From contig JAIYCG010000033.1 of assembly GCA_027488115.1 (NCBI GenBank), forward strand, positions 29,370-93,369: a DNA stretch of 64,000 nt, in the 5' to 3' direction. The position numbers and the translations under genes are program-made. This document shows, one piece after another, positions 34,565 through 45,442 of the stretch. The notes under the pieces were generated by a model. It worked only from the letters and a program-made list of their open reading frames with translations, was not told where the DNA came from and did no database searches. The number at the start of each line of letters is the position of its first letter. The first letter of the stretch is position 1. The stretch comes from Comamonadaceae bacterium (GTDB lineage: Bacteria; Pseudomonadota; Gammaproteobacteria; Burkholderiales; Burkholderiaceae_C).

Positions 34565-37306
34565 TTGTCTGTTGCTGTTTCTCCATTAAAGCTGTCTGGT
34601 CTGGAGCCTGTTTCAATTGGCTCGGACGCCTTGTTTGTGAACATTGGTGAGCGCACCAACGTCACAGGCTCCAAAGCCTTTGCCCGCATGATTTTGAACG
34701 GCGAGTACGAGCAGGCTTTGGCCGTGGCTCGCCAGCAGGTGGAAAACGGCGCACAAATCATTGACATCAACATGGACGAGGCCATGTTGGACAGCCAAGC
34801 GGCCATGGTGCGCTTTTTGAACCTCATTGCGTCAGAGCCCGACATTGCCCGCGTGCCCATCATGATTGACTCTTCCAAGTGGAGCGTCATTGAAGCCGGA
34901 CTGCGTTGCATTCAAGGCAAAGGCATCGTCAACTCCATCAGCATGAAAGAAGGCGTGGAAGGCTTTAAGCAACAAGCGCAACTCATCAAGCGATATGGTG
35001 CGGCTGCAGTGATCATGGCGTTTGATGAAAAAGGCCAGGCCGATACCTATCAGCGCAAAATTGAAATTTGCGAACGTGCGTATCGCGTGTTGATCGATGA
35101 GGTGGACTTTCCGCCAGAAGACATTATTTTCGATCCCAATATTTTTGCCATTGCCACCGGCATTGAAGAGCACAACAATTACGCGGTCGACTTCATAGAG
35201 GCTACGCGCTGGATCAAACAAAATTTGCCTGGCGCCAAAGTGTCGGGCGGTGTGTCCAATGTGTCGTTCAGCTTCCGCGGCAACGACCCTGTTCGTGAAG
35301 CCATTCACACTGTATTTTTGTACCACGCCATTCAGGCGGGCATGGACATGGGCATTGTCAATGCTGGCATGATGGGTGTGTACGACGAGCTCGAGCCCGA
35401 CTTGCGAGAACGAGTTGAAGACGTGGTGTTGAACCGCCGACCTGACGCCGGCGAGCGTTTGGTCGAAGTGGCAGAAAACGCGAAAGGTGCAGCCAAAGAC
35501 GATTCACAAAAGCTTGCGTGGCGCGGCACACCAGAAGCACCTGTGACGGTATCAGCGCGCTTGTCTCACGCCTTGGTGCACGGCATCACTGACTTCATCA
35601 CCGAAGATACCGAAGAAGCCTATCAAGAAATTTTGGCCAAGAACGGCAGACCTCTGCACGTCATTGAAGGCCCCCTCATGGACGGCATGAACGTGGTGGG
35701 CGATTTGTTTGGTCAAGGCAAGATGTTCTTGCCACAAGTGGTCAAGTCGGCCCGCGTCATGAAGCAAGCCGTAGCGCACTTGGTGCCCTACATCGAAGAA
35801 GAAAAACGCCAGCAAGAAGCCGCCGGCAAAGACGTGAAATCCAAAGGCAAGATTGTGATTGCCACCGTTAAAGGCGACGTGCACGACATTGGTAAAAACA
35901 TCGTGACGGTGGTGCTTCAGTGCAACAACTTTGACGTGGTCAACATGGGCGTGATGGTGCCTTGCCACGAAATTTTGGCCAAGGCCAAAGAAGAAAATGC
36001 CGACATCATTGGCTTGTCCGGACTCATCACCCCCAGCTTGGAAGAGATGCAGTACGTGGCCAGCGAGATGCAAAAAGATGCGCATTTCCGTTTGCGCAAA
36101 ATGCCTTTGCTGATTGGTGGCGCCACCACCAGCCGTGTGCACACGGCCGTCAAAATTGCACCGTACTACGAAGGCCCTGTGGTCTATGTGCCCGATGCCT
36201 CGCGCAGTGTGAGTGTGGCGCAAGGTTTGTTGTCAGACCAAGCCGCTGCTTACATTGACGAGTTGAATGCCGACTACGCCAAAGTGCGTGAACTGCATGC
36301 CAACAAAAAGCAAACGCCCATGTGGCCATTGGCCAAAGCCCGCAGCAACAAAACCGCCATCGACTGGACCGCGTTCAAGTCCCCCACGCCCAAGTTCATT
36401 GGTCGCCGCGTGTTCAAGAATTTTGACCTGGCCGAATTGGCTCGCTACATCGACTGGGGCCCCTTTTTCCAAACCTGGGATTTGGCCGGCCCATACCCCG
36501 CCATTTTGAAAGACGAAGTGGTGGGCGTGGAAGCGCAAAAAGTGTTCAATGATGCGCAGAAGATGCTGCAAAAAATCATTGAAGCTCGCTGGATCACGGC
36601 GCACGGTGTGATGGGCTTGTATCCTGCCAACAGCGTGAACCACGACGACATTGCTTTGTATGCCGATGAGTCGCGCCAAACGCCCGTGCTGACATGGCAT
36701 GGTTTGCGTCAACAAACGGAAAAGCAAACAGGCAAACCCAGTCGTTGCTTGGCAGATTTTGTGGCACCACAATTAGATGCCAAGGGACAGCCTACCCACT
36801 TGCAAGACTATGTCGGCGTCTTTGCAGTCACTGCAGGCATCGGTGTTGAAAAACGCGAGCAAGCTTTCGAAGCCACTCATGACGACTACAGCGCCATCAT
36901 GCTCAAGGCGTTGGCCGACAGGTTTGCAGAAGCCTTTGCAGAGTGCATGCACGAGCGCGTACGCAAAGATTTGTGGGGCTACGCTGCGACAGAGAATGCA
37001 TCCATCGAAGACTTGGTTGCCGAAAAATACCAAGGCATTCGGCCTGCGCCAGGCTACCCCGCATGCCCAGATCACTCGGTTAAAAAGCAAATGTTCGAAC
37101 TCTTGCAATGCGAAGAGATCGGCATGGGTTTAACGGAGAGTTTGGCCATGACACCCGCCGCCAGTGTTTCAGGTTTTTACCTGAGCCACCCCGACAGCCA
37201 ATATTTCAATGTGGGCAAAGTGAGCGAAGACCAAGTGCAAGATTTGGCCAAGCGCCAGAACTTGAAAGTAGCCGATATTCAACGCTTGTTAGCGCCTAAT
37301 TTGTGA
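34565..37306 (+). CDS. metH2: Methionine synthase, folate/cobalamin/reactivation part
   Basis: 913 residues carrying the remaining MetH modules: pterin-binding barrel ([16 protein letters not shown] near 27), the helical cap and cobalamin domain with the His ligand in [13 protein letters not shown] (near 440) and [13 protein letters not shown], and the C-terminal reactivation domain with [15 protein letters not shown] (near 825), which binds S-adenosylmethionine. Works with the metH1 product. The start is TTG at 34565, three codon-lengths after an AAGGGGTGAG ribosome site that the SAH riboswitch can mask. The 3' end overlaps the convergent MFS gene by 28 bases. Confidence 0.96.
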   Translation: MSVAVSPLKLSGLEPVSIGSDALFVNIGERTNVTGSKAFARMILNGEYEQALAVARQQVENGAQIIDINMDEAMLDSQAAMVRFLNLIASEPDIARVPIMIDSSKWSVIEAGLRCIQGKGIVNSISMKEGVEGFKQQAQLIKRYGAAAVIMAFDEKGQADTYQRKIEICERAYRVLIDEVDFPPEDIIFDPNIFAIATGIEEHNNYAVDFIEATRWIKQNLPGAKVSGGVSNVSFSFRGNDPVREAIHTVFLYHAIQAGMDMGIVNAGMMGVYDELEPDLRERVEDVVLNRRPDAGERLVEVAENAKGAAKDDSQKLAWRGTPEAPVTVSARLSHALVHGITDFITEDTEEAYQEILAKNGRPLHVIEGPLMDGMNVVGDLFGQGKMFLPQVVKSARVMKQAVAHLVPYIEEEKRQQEAAGKDVKSKGKIVIATVKGDVHDIGKNIVTVVLQCNNFDVVNMGVMVPCHEILAKAKEENADIIGLSGLITPSLEEMQYVASEMQKDAHFRLRKMPLLIGGATTSRVHTAVKIAPYYEGPVVYVPDASRSVSVAQGLLSDQAAAYIDELNADYAKVRELHANKKQTPMWPLAKARSNKTAIDWTAFKSPTPKFIGRRVFKNFDLAELARYIDWGPFFQTWDLAGPYPAILKDEVVGVEAQKVFNDAQKMLQKIIEARWITAHGVMGLYPANSVNHDDIALYADESRQTPVLTWHGLRQQTEKQTGKPSRCLADFVAPQLDAKGQPTHLQDYVGVFAVTAGIGVEKREQAFEATHDDYSAIMLKALADRFAEAFAECMHERVRKDLWGYAATENASIEDLVAEKYQGIRPAPGYPACPDHSVKKQMFELLQCEEIGMGLTESLAMTPAASVSGFYLSHPDSQYFNVGKVSEDQVQDLAKRQNLKVADIQRLLAPNL

Positions 37307-38568
37307 GCGCTGATTTGCGCGCACCACAAACAAGCCACCCCTAGAATCCCCAGCCCTAAAAGCCAGCGCAGGCCATGCGTGTAGCCCACCTCGGGGGTCC
37401 ACATTAAACCTAAAGCCCAGGGTGCTGCAGCGCGGCCCAAAGCCAGTGGCACACCCAGTACACCATTGAGTTGCCCTACATGGTCGCGGCTGACATATTG
37501 CGCCATGGCAGTGCCTTTCACAATGGTGTTCAGGCCATTGCCCAAGCCATAGAACAAGACAAACATCAAGGCGGCCCAAGGCTCCAAGCCACCTGCCACT
37601 AAAAACAACAATCCCAAAGGGACCAGACAAGGAATCCATTTGTTGGCCGCATGAAGATCTAAATGTTTTTCAAATACAAACAACAAGAGCCGCCCCAAAA
37701 CTTGAATGATGCCAATGGAGGCCGGAATGGCAATGACCCAGGCGGGTGACAAATGCGCTTCTTCCAACAAACTTACCATGTGTGCTGGCAGTGCAGAGCT
37801 GACACTAAAGGTCATCAACATGAAGCCGGCAAGCAACCAAAAAGGCGCACGTTGGAAGTGAACCTTGATGGCCTCGGGTGGCGCTTGTTTGTTTTGTAAC
37901 TGAGAGGAGGAAGTCGGCTGAATCGCTGTTTCAGCAGCATGATCCAAGTCAAGCCTTTTTGGAGCACCGCGCAACAGCCAAGCGTGCAATGGCAAACAGA
38001 TGAGCCATTGAAGGAGCGCCAAAACCCAAAGGGCATGGCGCCAACCCAACGCTTGAATCAGCCAAGACGAAAGGGGAATGAACACCGTACTGGCCAGCCC
38101 GCCTAAAAAGGTCATGATGATGATAGCGCGCCTGAAATCGTTTGGAAATCTGCGGGTAACAATGGCAAAAACGGGTGAATAAAGCGTGGCCGACATGCCG
38201 ATACCCAGAGCCAGCCATACGGCATAAAACCCAGCCAAGGAGTCGATGAAACTGTGGGCAAACAAGCAAGCCCCCACCCAAACAGAGCCCCAGGTCATGA
38301 CACGCCGTTCATGGCCTCGATCAATCAGCCAACCTATTGCATACGCCATCAGCCCATCGGCCAACAAAGCCAAGCTAAACCCCAAGGAGACTTCGGCGCG
38401 GCTAAAACCCAACTCCCGCTCGACAGGGCCCATGACCAAAGAGAAGGTGTAAAACACACTGCCCCAAGTAATAAGTTGTGGCCAAGACAGCCAAACCGCA
38501 AACGGGCCGAGTGCGGTGGTTTGCTGGCTGAGTTGGGTGGGGTCCCAATAGGGCCGATATCTGCTCAT
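37279..38568 (-). CDS. MFS transporter (monocarboxylate/oxalate-formate-like)
   Basis: A 429-residue major facilitator with about twelve membrane segments. [20 protein letters not shown] opens helix 1, and the loop between helices 2 and 3 reads [13 protein letters not shown], the DRxxxR pattern of the family. A cytoplasmic linker (about 200-230) divides the halves. The sequence style is that of transporters for monocarboxylates; substrate not assigned. Start MSRYRPYW (38568) was preferred to an upstream frame extension. It begins 10 bases after comM and probably shares its transcript. The 3' end overlaps metH2 by 28 bases. Confidence 0.8.
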   Translation of the reverse strand: MSRYRPYWDPTQLSQQTTALGPFAVWLSWPQLITWGSVFYTFSLVMGPVERELGFSRAEVSLGFSLALLADGLMAYAIGWLIDRGHERRVMTWGSVWVGACLFAHSFIDSLAGFYAVWLALGIGMSATLYSPVFAIVTRRFPNDFRRAIIIMTFLGGLASTVFIPLSSWLIQALGWRHALWVLALLQWLICLPLHAWLLRGAPKRLDLDHAAETAIQPTSSSQLQNKQAPPEAIKVHFQRAPFWLLAGFMLMTFSVSSALPAHMVSLLEEAHLSPAWVIAIPASIGIIQVLGRLLLFVFEKHLDLHAANKWIPCLVPLGLLFLVAGGLEPWAALMFVLFYGLGNGLNTIVKGTAMAQYVSRDHVGQLNGVLGVPLALGRAAAPWALGLMWTPEVGYTHGLRWLLGLGILGVACLWCAQISAHKLGANKR

Positions 38569-38578
38569 GGCGCTATTA

Positions 38579-40147
38579 TCAGTGCCCCGCAACGCGCCGT
38601 CTGTATTGCACGGCCTCGGCGATGTGGGCCTTTTCGATGTTTGTACTTAGCGCCAAATCAGCAATGGTTCTGGCAATTTTTAAAACGCGGTGTGAACTTC
38701 GGCCGCTCCATCCCAAATGGGAAGCAACTTGTGTGATGTAAGCCAAGGCATCTTGCGCCAATGTCGCGTGCTTGTCCAAGGCTGCGCCACTCAAAGCATG
38801 GTTGCTGCAACCTTGCCTTTGAGCTGCTAATAAACGTGCTTGTTGGCATCGCTTTTTAAGCGCAGCCGTGCTTTCACCCGCAGGGGCATTGATGAGCAAT
38901 GCTGCGCTCTGGCTGGGCACCTCGATGTGCAAATCAATGCGGTCTAAAAGGGGGCCACTGACTTTGCTGCTGTAGCGATGCACTTGATCGGGTGTGCAAC
39001 GACACACAGGGCCGCTTTGGCCCGGACTTCTGGCGTGCCCGGCAAAGCCGCAGGGGCAAGGGTTCATGGCAGCAATCAATTGAAACCGAGCTGGAAATTC
39101 TGCGCTCTTTGCCGAGCGCGAAATGGTGACGCAGCCCGACTCCATGGGTTCACGCAATGCCTCCAAGGCCGCCCTTGGAAACTCTGGCAGCTCGTCTAAA
39201 AATAAAACACCATGGTGGGCCAAAGAAATTTCGCCCGGCCTTGGCGGTGATCCACCACCCACCAAGGCCACGGCACTGGCAGAGTGGTGCGGCTGGCGGG
39301 TGGCTCTCACCAACCACTGCGACAGTTGAAACCGACCCGCCAAGCTGGCCACGGAAGCAGCCTCTAAAGCTTCTTGAACGCTAAGCGGCGGCAACAGGCC
39401 TGCAAATCTAAGTGCTAACATGGACTTGCCCGAACCCGGGGGACCCACCATCAAAAGACTGTGCCCGCCTGCCGCTGCAATTTCAAGCGCCCTTTTGGCG
39501 CCGGCTTGGCCTTTGACATCTGCCAAGTCTGGATAGGACGCTTCATCGTTCCAGCGTATGTCTGTGGCCTGGCTCATGCGCGCCCATCCATCTGGATTGG
39601 AGGGTGATGTTGCAGCAGCGGAGGCTCCCGCCAAACAAAACTGATGGGCTACATCGCGCAAATGACGTGCTCTATAAACCTTGACATCGGGCACCAACGC
39701 GGCTTCTTCGGCACTTTCGGGTGGCAATACCAACGCGTGTGCCTTGACTTGTTGGTACAAAGCCAAGCCCATGACCAAAGCGCCTCGAACCGGTCGCAAG
39801 GCTCCCGATAAGGAAAGCTCTCCAGCAAATTCGTAGTCATTCAAGCGAGCGCCATCGATCTGACCGCTGGCCGCCAAAATGCCCAAAGCAATTGGCAAAT
39901 CAAAACGGCCAGAGTCTTTGGGCAAGTCAGCGGGCGCCAAATTAACAGTGATGCGTTGGTTGCTAGGGAACTCAAAGCCTGAATTTTGAAGCGCAGACCG
40001 CACCCGCTCGCGCGCTTCCTTGACTTCGACATCGGCCAGACCCACCAAGGTAAAGCTGGGCAAACCATTGGCCAGGTGCACCTCCACGGTGACAGAGGGT
40101 GATTGAAGGCCAAGCAAAGCTCGACTTTGCACCAAAGAGAGACGCAT
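38579..40147 (-). CDS. comM: Mg-chelatase-like AAA+ protein ComM/YifB
   Basis: A 522-residue hexameric helicase-type ATPase that promotes branch migration when single-stranded DNA is integrated during natural transformation. The N-terminal domain begins MRLSLVQSRALLGLQ and includes VEVHLANGLPSFTLVGLAD; the ATPase core has VGPPGSGKSML (near residue 215), Walker B VLFLDELPEF (near 299) and the MNPCPCGFAGH zinc-like segment near 344. A strong ribosome site (AAGGAG) supports ATG 40147. Presence hints at, but does not prove, competence. It is divergent from the porin-glnK-amtB unit, whose distal NtrC site lies 11 bases from this start. Confidence 0.92.
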   Translation of the reverse strand: MRLSLVQSRALLGLQSPSVTVEVHLANGLPSFTLVGLADVEVKEARERVRSALQNSGFEFPSNQRITVNLAPADLPKDSGRFDLPIALGILAASGQIDGARLNDYEFAGELSLSGALRPVRGALVMGLALYQQVKAHALVLPPESAEEAALVPDVKVYRARHLRDVAHQFCLAGASAAATSPSNPDGWARMSQATDIRWNDEASYPDLADVKGQAGAKRALEIAAAGGHSLLMVGPPGSGKSMLALRFAGLLPPLSVQEALEAASVASLAGRFQLSQWLVRATRQPHHSASAVALVGGGSPPRPGEISLAHHGVLFLDELPEFPRAALEALREPMESGCVTISRSAKSAEFPARFQLIAAMNPCPCGFAGHARSPGQSGPVCRCTPDQVHRYSSKVSGPLLDRIDLHIEVPSQSAALLINAPAGESTAALKKRCQQARLLAAQRQGCSNHALSGAALDKHATLAQDALAYITQVASHLGWSGRSSHRVLKIARTIADLALSTNIEKAHIAEAVQYRRRVAGH

Positions 40148-40157
40148 AGGGGCTCCT

Positions 40158-40174
40158 TGCACCAAATGTGTGCA
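40158..40174. promoter_or_regulatory. NtrC site, distal (porin-glnK-amtB)
   Basis: TGCACCAAATGTGTGCA follows TGCAC-N7-GTGCA exactly and differs little from the consensus TGCACCA-N3-TGGTGCA. It is 136 bases upstream of the sigma-54 element. Confidence 0.75.
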
Positions 40175-40273
40175 TTAATAGTGAGGATTTTGACAAGACA
40201 GACCTAGGGGGGTGCAATTCACATTGGAACACCAAGGCTTCCAAATACATGTTTCAGAGGGATGACAATGACT

Positions 40274-40290
40274 TGCACTGTTGCAGTGCA
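40274..40290. promoter_or_regulatory. NtrC site, proximal (porin-glnK-amtB)
   Basis: TGCACTGTTGCAGTGCA is a perfect 7-3-7 palindrome fitting TGCAC-N7-GTGCA, and it ends four bases before the sigma-54 element. Start-to-start distance to the distal site is 116 bases, close to eleven helical turns. Being so near the promoter, it could also repress. Confidence 0.75.
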
Positions 40291-40293
40291 GCG

Positions 40294-40311
40294 TTGGCAT
40301 GCTAAATGCTA
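40294..40311 (+). promoter_or_regulatory. Sigma-54 promoter of porin-glnK-amtB
   Basis: TTGGCATGCTAAATGCTA: GG at 40296-40297 and GC at 40308-40309 with ten bases between, close to the consensus TGGCAC-N5-TTGCW. Predicted start near 40320; an AGGAG ribosome site follows at 40339. Confidence 0.8.
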
Positions 40312-40349
40312 GTTGTGACCCGTCTAATCTTTATTTACAGGAGCTTCCC

Positions 40350-41475
<1,126 letters not shown>

Positions 41476-41497
41476 TGTCCCAGAAAGAGAGATCTGT

Positions 41498-43024
41498 ATG
41501 AAAAAACTTTTTGCCTCCCTTGCTTTGGGATTGACCTTGTGTTTTGGCGGTGCTGTTTTTGCGCAAACCGCTCCCGCAACAGAAGCCAAAGTGGAAGCCA
41601 AGGCGGAAGCCAAAGCTGATGCCCCATCCGCTGCCCCCGCTACGGCCCCAGCCGCCGCACCTGCAGCTGCTGAAGCTGCCCCCGCCCTTGTGCCTAACAA
41701 AGGCGACACGGCTTGGATGATGCTTTCCACCATCTTGGTCATCATGATGGTGGTGCCTGGCTTGGCTTTGTTCTACGGTGGTTTGGTCCGCAGCAAGAAC
41801 ATGCTGTCGGTGCTCATGCAAGTCATGGTCACTTTCTCCTTGGTCACTGTTTTGTGGTTCATCTACGGTTACAGCTTGGCGTTCACCGAAGGCAATGCTT
41901 ACATTGGTGGCCTCGATCGCCTATTCATGAATGGCATTTGGGACAATGCTGCTGGCACCTTTGCCAATGCAGCGACTTTTAGCAAAGGTGTGGTCATTCC
42001 TGAGATTACCTTTGCTGGTTTCCAGGCTACCTTCGCTGGCATCACTTGCGCATTGATCGTGGGTGCATTTGCAGAGCGCATCAAGTTCTCCGCAGTTTTG
42101 CTGTTCATGACACTGTGGTTTACTTTCAGCTACTTGCCCATTGCTCACATGGTGTGGTTCTGGATGGGTCCTGACGCTTACACAGCGAAAGAAGTTGTGG
42201 ACGAAATGAACGGCAAAGCTGGCATGATTTGGCAGTGGGGCGCTCTTGACTTCGCCGGCGGTACCGTGGTTCACATCAACGCTGCGGTGGCTGGTTTGGT
42301 GGGTGCTTTCATGATTGGCAAGCGCATTGGTTATGGCCGTGAAGCCATGGCGCCTCACTCTTTGACATTGACCATGGTCGGTGCGTCATTGTTGTGGGTG
42401 GGCTGGTTTGGTTTCAATGCTGGCTCTGCTTTAGAAGCCAACGGATTTGCAGCCCTTGCTTTTGTGAACACATTGCTAGCAACCGCTGCTGCTGTGTTGG
42501 CATGGTGTGTGGGTGAAGCCCTGATGCGCGGCAAAGCCTCGATGCTAGGTGCGGCGTCTGGTGCGGTGGCCGGTTTGGTAGCCATCACGCCAGCAGCCGG
42601 TAACGTCGGTATTGGCGGTGCCTTGGTGATTGGCATCGTCGCTGGCTTTGCATGTTTGTGGGGCGTCAATGGCCTCAAGAAAATGCTGGGCGCTGATGAC
42701 ACATTGGATGTTTTCGGTGTGCACGGTGTGGGCGGTATTGTGGGAGCGTTGCTCACAGGTGTGTTCAACTCGCCTGCATTGGGTGGCCCTGGTTTTGTGG
42801 CCGACTGGGTCACAGCCAGCATGGTGACATCTGCTGACTACTCCATCGCTGCACAAGTGTGGACTCAAGCCAAAGCTGTGTTGGTCACCATTGTGTGGTC
42901 TGGCGTAGTCTCTTTGGTGGCCTTCAAGCTGGTTGATCTGACAGTGGGTCTGCGTGTTTCTGAAGAAGCAGAACGCGAAGGCTTGGACATCACTTCGCAC
43001 GGCGAAACTGCTTACCACGGTTAA
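41498..43024 (+). CDS. amtB: Ammonium transporter AmtB
   Basis: A trimeric inner-membrane ammonium channel, 508 residues. A cleavable signal (about 1-22) is followed by an Ala/Lys/Pro-rich periplasmic stretch (23-65), then the channel, starting GDTAWMMLSTILVIMMVVPGLALFYGG. The twin pore histidines are visible in GTVVHINAAVAGLVG (near 256) and VFGVHGVGGIVGALLTG. The long low-complexity spacer is unusual compared with Escherichia AmtB. Regulated by GlnK by membrane sequestration and, at the DNA level, by the upstream sigma-54/NtrC elements. A perfect terminator follows 50 bases downstream. Confidence 0.95.
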   Translation: MKKLFASLALGLTLCFGGAVFAQTAPATEAKVEAKAEAKADAPSAAPATAPAAAPAAAEAAPALVPNKGDTAWMMLSTILVIMMVVPGLALFYGGLVRSKNMLSVLMQVMVTFSLVTVLWFIYGYSLAFTEGNAYIGGLDRLFMNGIWDNAAGTFANAATFSKGVVIPEITFAGFQATFAGITCALIVGAFAERIKFSAVLLFMTLWFTFSYLPIAHMVWFWMGPDAYTAKEVVDEMNGKAGMIWQWGALDFAGGTVVHINAAVAGLVGAFMIGKRIGYGREAMAPHSLTLTMVGASLLWVGWFGFNAGSALEANGFAALAFVNTLLATAAAVLAWCVGEALMRGKASMLGAASGAVAGLVAITPAAGNVGIGGALVIGIVAGFACLWGVNGLKKMLGADDTLDVFGVHGVGGIVGALLTGVFNSPALGGPGFVADWVTASMVTSADYSIAAQVWTQAKAVLVTIVWSGVVSLVAFKLVDLTVGLRVSEEAEREGLDITSHGETAYHG

Positions 43025-43074
43025 TCTGCAAAGATTTCCCAAAGACTTTCCGAGAAGTTAGTCTCCAAACTCAC

Positions 43075-43098
43075 AGCCCGCTTCGGCGGGCTTTTTTT
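43075..43098 (+). terminator. Terminator of porin-glnK-amtB
   Basis: A perfect 7-bp stem AGCCCGC/GCGGGCT closed by a TTCG tetraloop (43075-43092) and followed by seven Ts to 43098. Confidence 0.93.
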
Positions 43099-43172
43099 CG
43101 CTTGTGAACCAACCAAAAGCATTGAAAAGGATTCATCATTCACAATTCGATCACCTCAAACCCAATGCAAAC

Positions 43173-44126
43173 ATGATCACGCCTTCGCAATTGATTCGTC
43201 CGAATTGGCAACGCCTCACGTCCAAGCCAGATGGTTTGGGCGAGTCACCGTTTTGGCATCCAGAAGAAAATTGCTTGTACTGGGTCGATATTCCAGGCCA
43301 ACGCTTGCGCCGAATGGCCGTGTCCGCAGACTTGTCATGCGAGCAAAAAGTGGAGAACTGGTCTTTAGGTGAAGAGCCTGGGTGTTTTGCGCCAGCAACC
43401 CAAGGGGGTTGGGTCATTGCCACGCGCAGCGGTGTTTACCGCGCACACACATGGGGTGGCCCAAAGCGCCTGTTGGCGGCAGCGCCCTATGACACGGCAA
43501 AGCTTCGATTCAACGATGGCAAGTGTGATCCAGCGGGGCGCTTTTGGATGGGCTCTATGTTTGAGCCACGCAATCAAGACGCCGCTGTGCTGTATGCCTT
43601 GCAGGTTGACGGCCGTTTAGAAGCGAAGGCCGATCATGCCACTGTGGCCAATGGACTGGCATGGTCGCCCGATGGGCGCACACTTTATTGGTCAGACACA
43701 GGGGCTCATTGCATCAGGGCGTGGGACTATGACCTTCACACACAAACCATGAGCCGAGAACGCGTATTTGCTCAGTTCCCGCTTAAGCCAAAAGATTGGG
43801 CATATGGCAGCGCCAATGCTCAAACCTATTTGGGGCGTCCCGATGGTGCCGCGGTCGATACAGAGGGGTTCTATTACGCAGCCATGTACGAGGGCCACCG
43901 CTTGGCCAAGTTTGCGCCCGATGGGCGTTGCGTGGCTTTCATAGAAACACCGGTTCAGTGTCCCACCATGCCTTGTTTTGGCGGTGAGGACTTGCGAACC
44001 TTAATCATCACCACCTCCGCCCATGGCCGCAGCTTAGATGAACTGCAAGCCTTACCTGATTCTGGGTGTGTGTTTGCAACGCGGGTCGATACGCCAGGCT
44101 TGCCTGTGAGTTTTTTCAACAACTGA
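43173..44126 (+). CDS. SMP-30/gluconolactonase family protein
   Basis: A six-bladed propeller lactonase of 317 residues. The metal site motifs are GLGESPFWHPEENCLYWVDI (near 19), FNDGKCDPAGRFWMGSM (near 112) and VANGLAWSPDGRTLYWSDT (near 157), where the Glu, Asn and Asp bind the divalent metal. Family members open sugar lactones (glucono-, arabino- or xylonolactone). Start set at ATG 43173; a GTG at 43104 would add 23 residues but sits against the amtB terminator. It precedes glcE by 72 bases on the same strand; any functional link is inference. Confidence 0.82.
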   Translation: MITPSQLIRPNWQRLTSKPDGLGESPFWHPEENCLYWVDIPGQRLRRMAVSADLSCEQKVENWSLGEEPGCFAPATQGGWVIATRSGVYRAHTWGGPKRLLAAAPYDTAKLRFNDGKCDPAGRFWMGSMFEPRNQDAAVLYALQVDGRLEAKADHATVANGLAWSPDGRTLYWSDTGAHCIRAWDYDLHTQTMSRERVFAQFPLKPKDWAYGSANAQTYLGRPDGAAVDTEGFYYAAMYEGHRLAKFAPDGRCVAFIETPVQCPTMPCFGGEDLRTLIITTSAHGRSLDELQALPDSGCVFATRVDTPGLPVSFFNN

Positions 44127-44198
44127 ATTGACCACTTTCTTACATCTGAAAAATGAAGAAAGCGTCTAAACCTGGGCTCAGCCGTATAACATTCGCAC

Positions 44199-45434
44199 AT
44201 GCATGCAAGCACCCAACCCAGCCAAAGCGCAGAGCAGTTTCCCGATCTACCAACGCTTTTGGACACCATTCAAACAGCCGCAGCGCAACCTGAGGGGCAG
44301 CGCAAGAGTTTTCGCATTCATGGCTCGGGCAGCCACGACTTTTATGGCGAGTCATTAGAAGGTCAATTGCTGGAAACTCGCGGACTCACGGGCATTGTTC
44401 AATATGAACCCAGTGAGTTGGTTGTCACGGTTGCTGCGGGCACGCCTTTGCTAGAGCTAGAAGCCGCTTTGTCAGCGCAGGGCCAATGCTTGGCTTTTGA
44501 GCCACCGCATTTTCAATTGAACGCTAACAACAAACAACGCAGTCAAGCCACGGTTGGCGGTATGGTGGCCGCAGGCTTAAGCGGCCCTGCCAGAGCCAGT
44601 GTGGGATCGGTTCGAGACTTTGTCTTGGGCCTTCGGTTTATCAATGGTCGCGGCCAACACCTCACCTTTGGTGGGCAAGTCATGAAAAATGTGGCTGGTT
44701 ACGACCTGAGCCGATTGCTGGCAGGCAGTTGGGGCACGTTGGGCTTGATCACAGAAGTGTCTCTCAAGGTTTTACCGCGAGCGCCTGCCGAAGCGTATTT
44801 CAAGTGTCAACTGCCGCAAGTGCAAGCTTTGAATTTATTGCACCAATGGGGCGGGCAGCCTCTGCCCTTGAATGCCAGTTGCTGGGTCAAAGATACCAGT
44901 CAGGACGGCGCTCCTGAAATGCTGTTTGTTCGCTTGCGTGGTGCTCTCGCAGCGGTTCAAGCCGCGAAGCTGCGCATGTCGCAAGATGTGGCCAAGTTGC
45001 AGGGCGAGTGGACAGAGCAGCCAGCGGAATCTGCCGCCCAGGATTGGGCCATGTGCCGAGACCAGGCCTTGCCATTTTTCACAGAACACAGTGCCTCCAA
45101 AGACATGGCACTTTGGCGTTTGTCCGTGCCGCAAACAGCGCCTGTGTTAAAACTGCCTGCCAGTGCAAGAGAGCCTTTGATTGAATGGCATGGCGCACAG
45201 CGCTGGGTTTGGGCGCCACTTCATGCGATGCAAGACATTCGACATGCCGCGGCAAACGTTGGAGGGCAAGCCACCTTGTTTCGTCGGCCCCAGCAAGCCA
45301 CTGCCGCAGTGAAATTGGACATACCTGTTTTCGCACCCCTTGATACGGTACAACAGCGCATTCAACACGCGTTGAAAAATGAATTCGACCCTGCGGGCGT
45401 TTTCAGCCCGCGTCGATTGAACGCGCATTTCTGA
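44199..45434 (+). CDS. glcE: Glycolate oxidase FAD-binding subunit GlcE
   Basis: Part of the membrane-associated glycolate dehydrogenase (GlcDEF) that oxidises glycolate to glyoxylate. 411 residues. The FAD domain is recognisable from RIHGSGSHDFYG (near 40), VAAGTPLLELEAAL (near 84), ATVGGMVAAGLSGPARASVGSVRDFVLG (near 118) and MKNVAGYDLSRLLAGSWGTLGLITEVSLKV (near 163). Directly followed by glcF (8 bases). The catalytic GlcD gene is not next to it. Confidence 0.92.
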   Translation: MHASTQPSQSAEQFPDLPTLLDTIQTAAAQPEGQRKSFRIHGSGSHDFYGESLEGQLLETRGLTGIVQYEPSELVVTVAAGTPLLELEAALSAQGQCLAFEPPHFQLNANNKQRSQATVGGMVAAGLSGPARASVGSVRDFVLGLRFINGRGQHLTFGGQVMKNVAGYDLSRLLAGSWGTLGLITEVSLKVLPRAPAEAYFKCQLPQVQALNLLHQWGGQPLPLNASCWVKDTSQDGAPEMLFVRLRGALAAVQAAKLRMSQDVAKLQGEWTEQPAESAAQDWAMCRDQALPFFTEHSASKDMALWRLSVPQTAPVLKLPASAREPLIEWHGAQRWVWAPLHAMQDIRHAAANVGGQATLFRRPQQATAAVKLDIPVFAPLDTVQQRIQHALKNEFDPAGVFSPRRLNAHF

Positions 45435-45442
45435 GGCTCTAC

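Noticed and set aside
35552..36223. A 223-codon open frame antisense to metH2 (also 30869-31483 antisense to cynA, 29866-30675 antisense to metH1)
   Set aside because: Each is fully covered by a gene with clear family motifs, has no ribosome site, and the translated text is His/Gln-biased as expected for a shadow frame.
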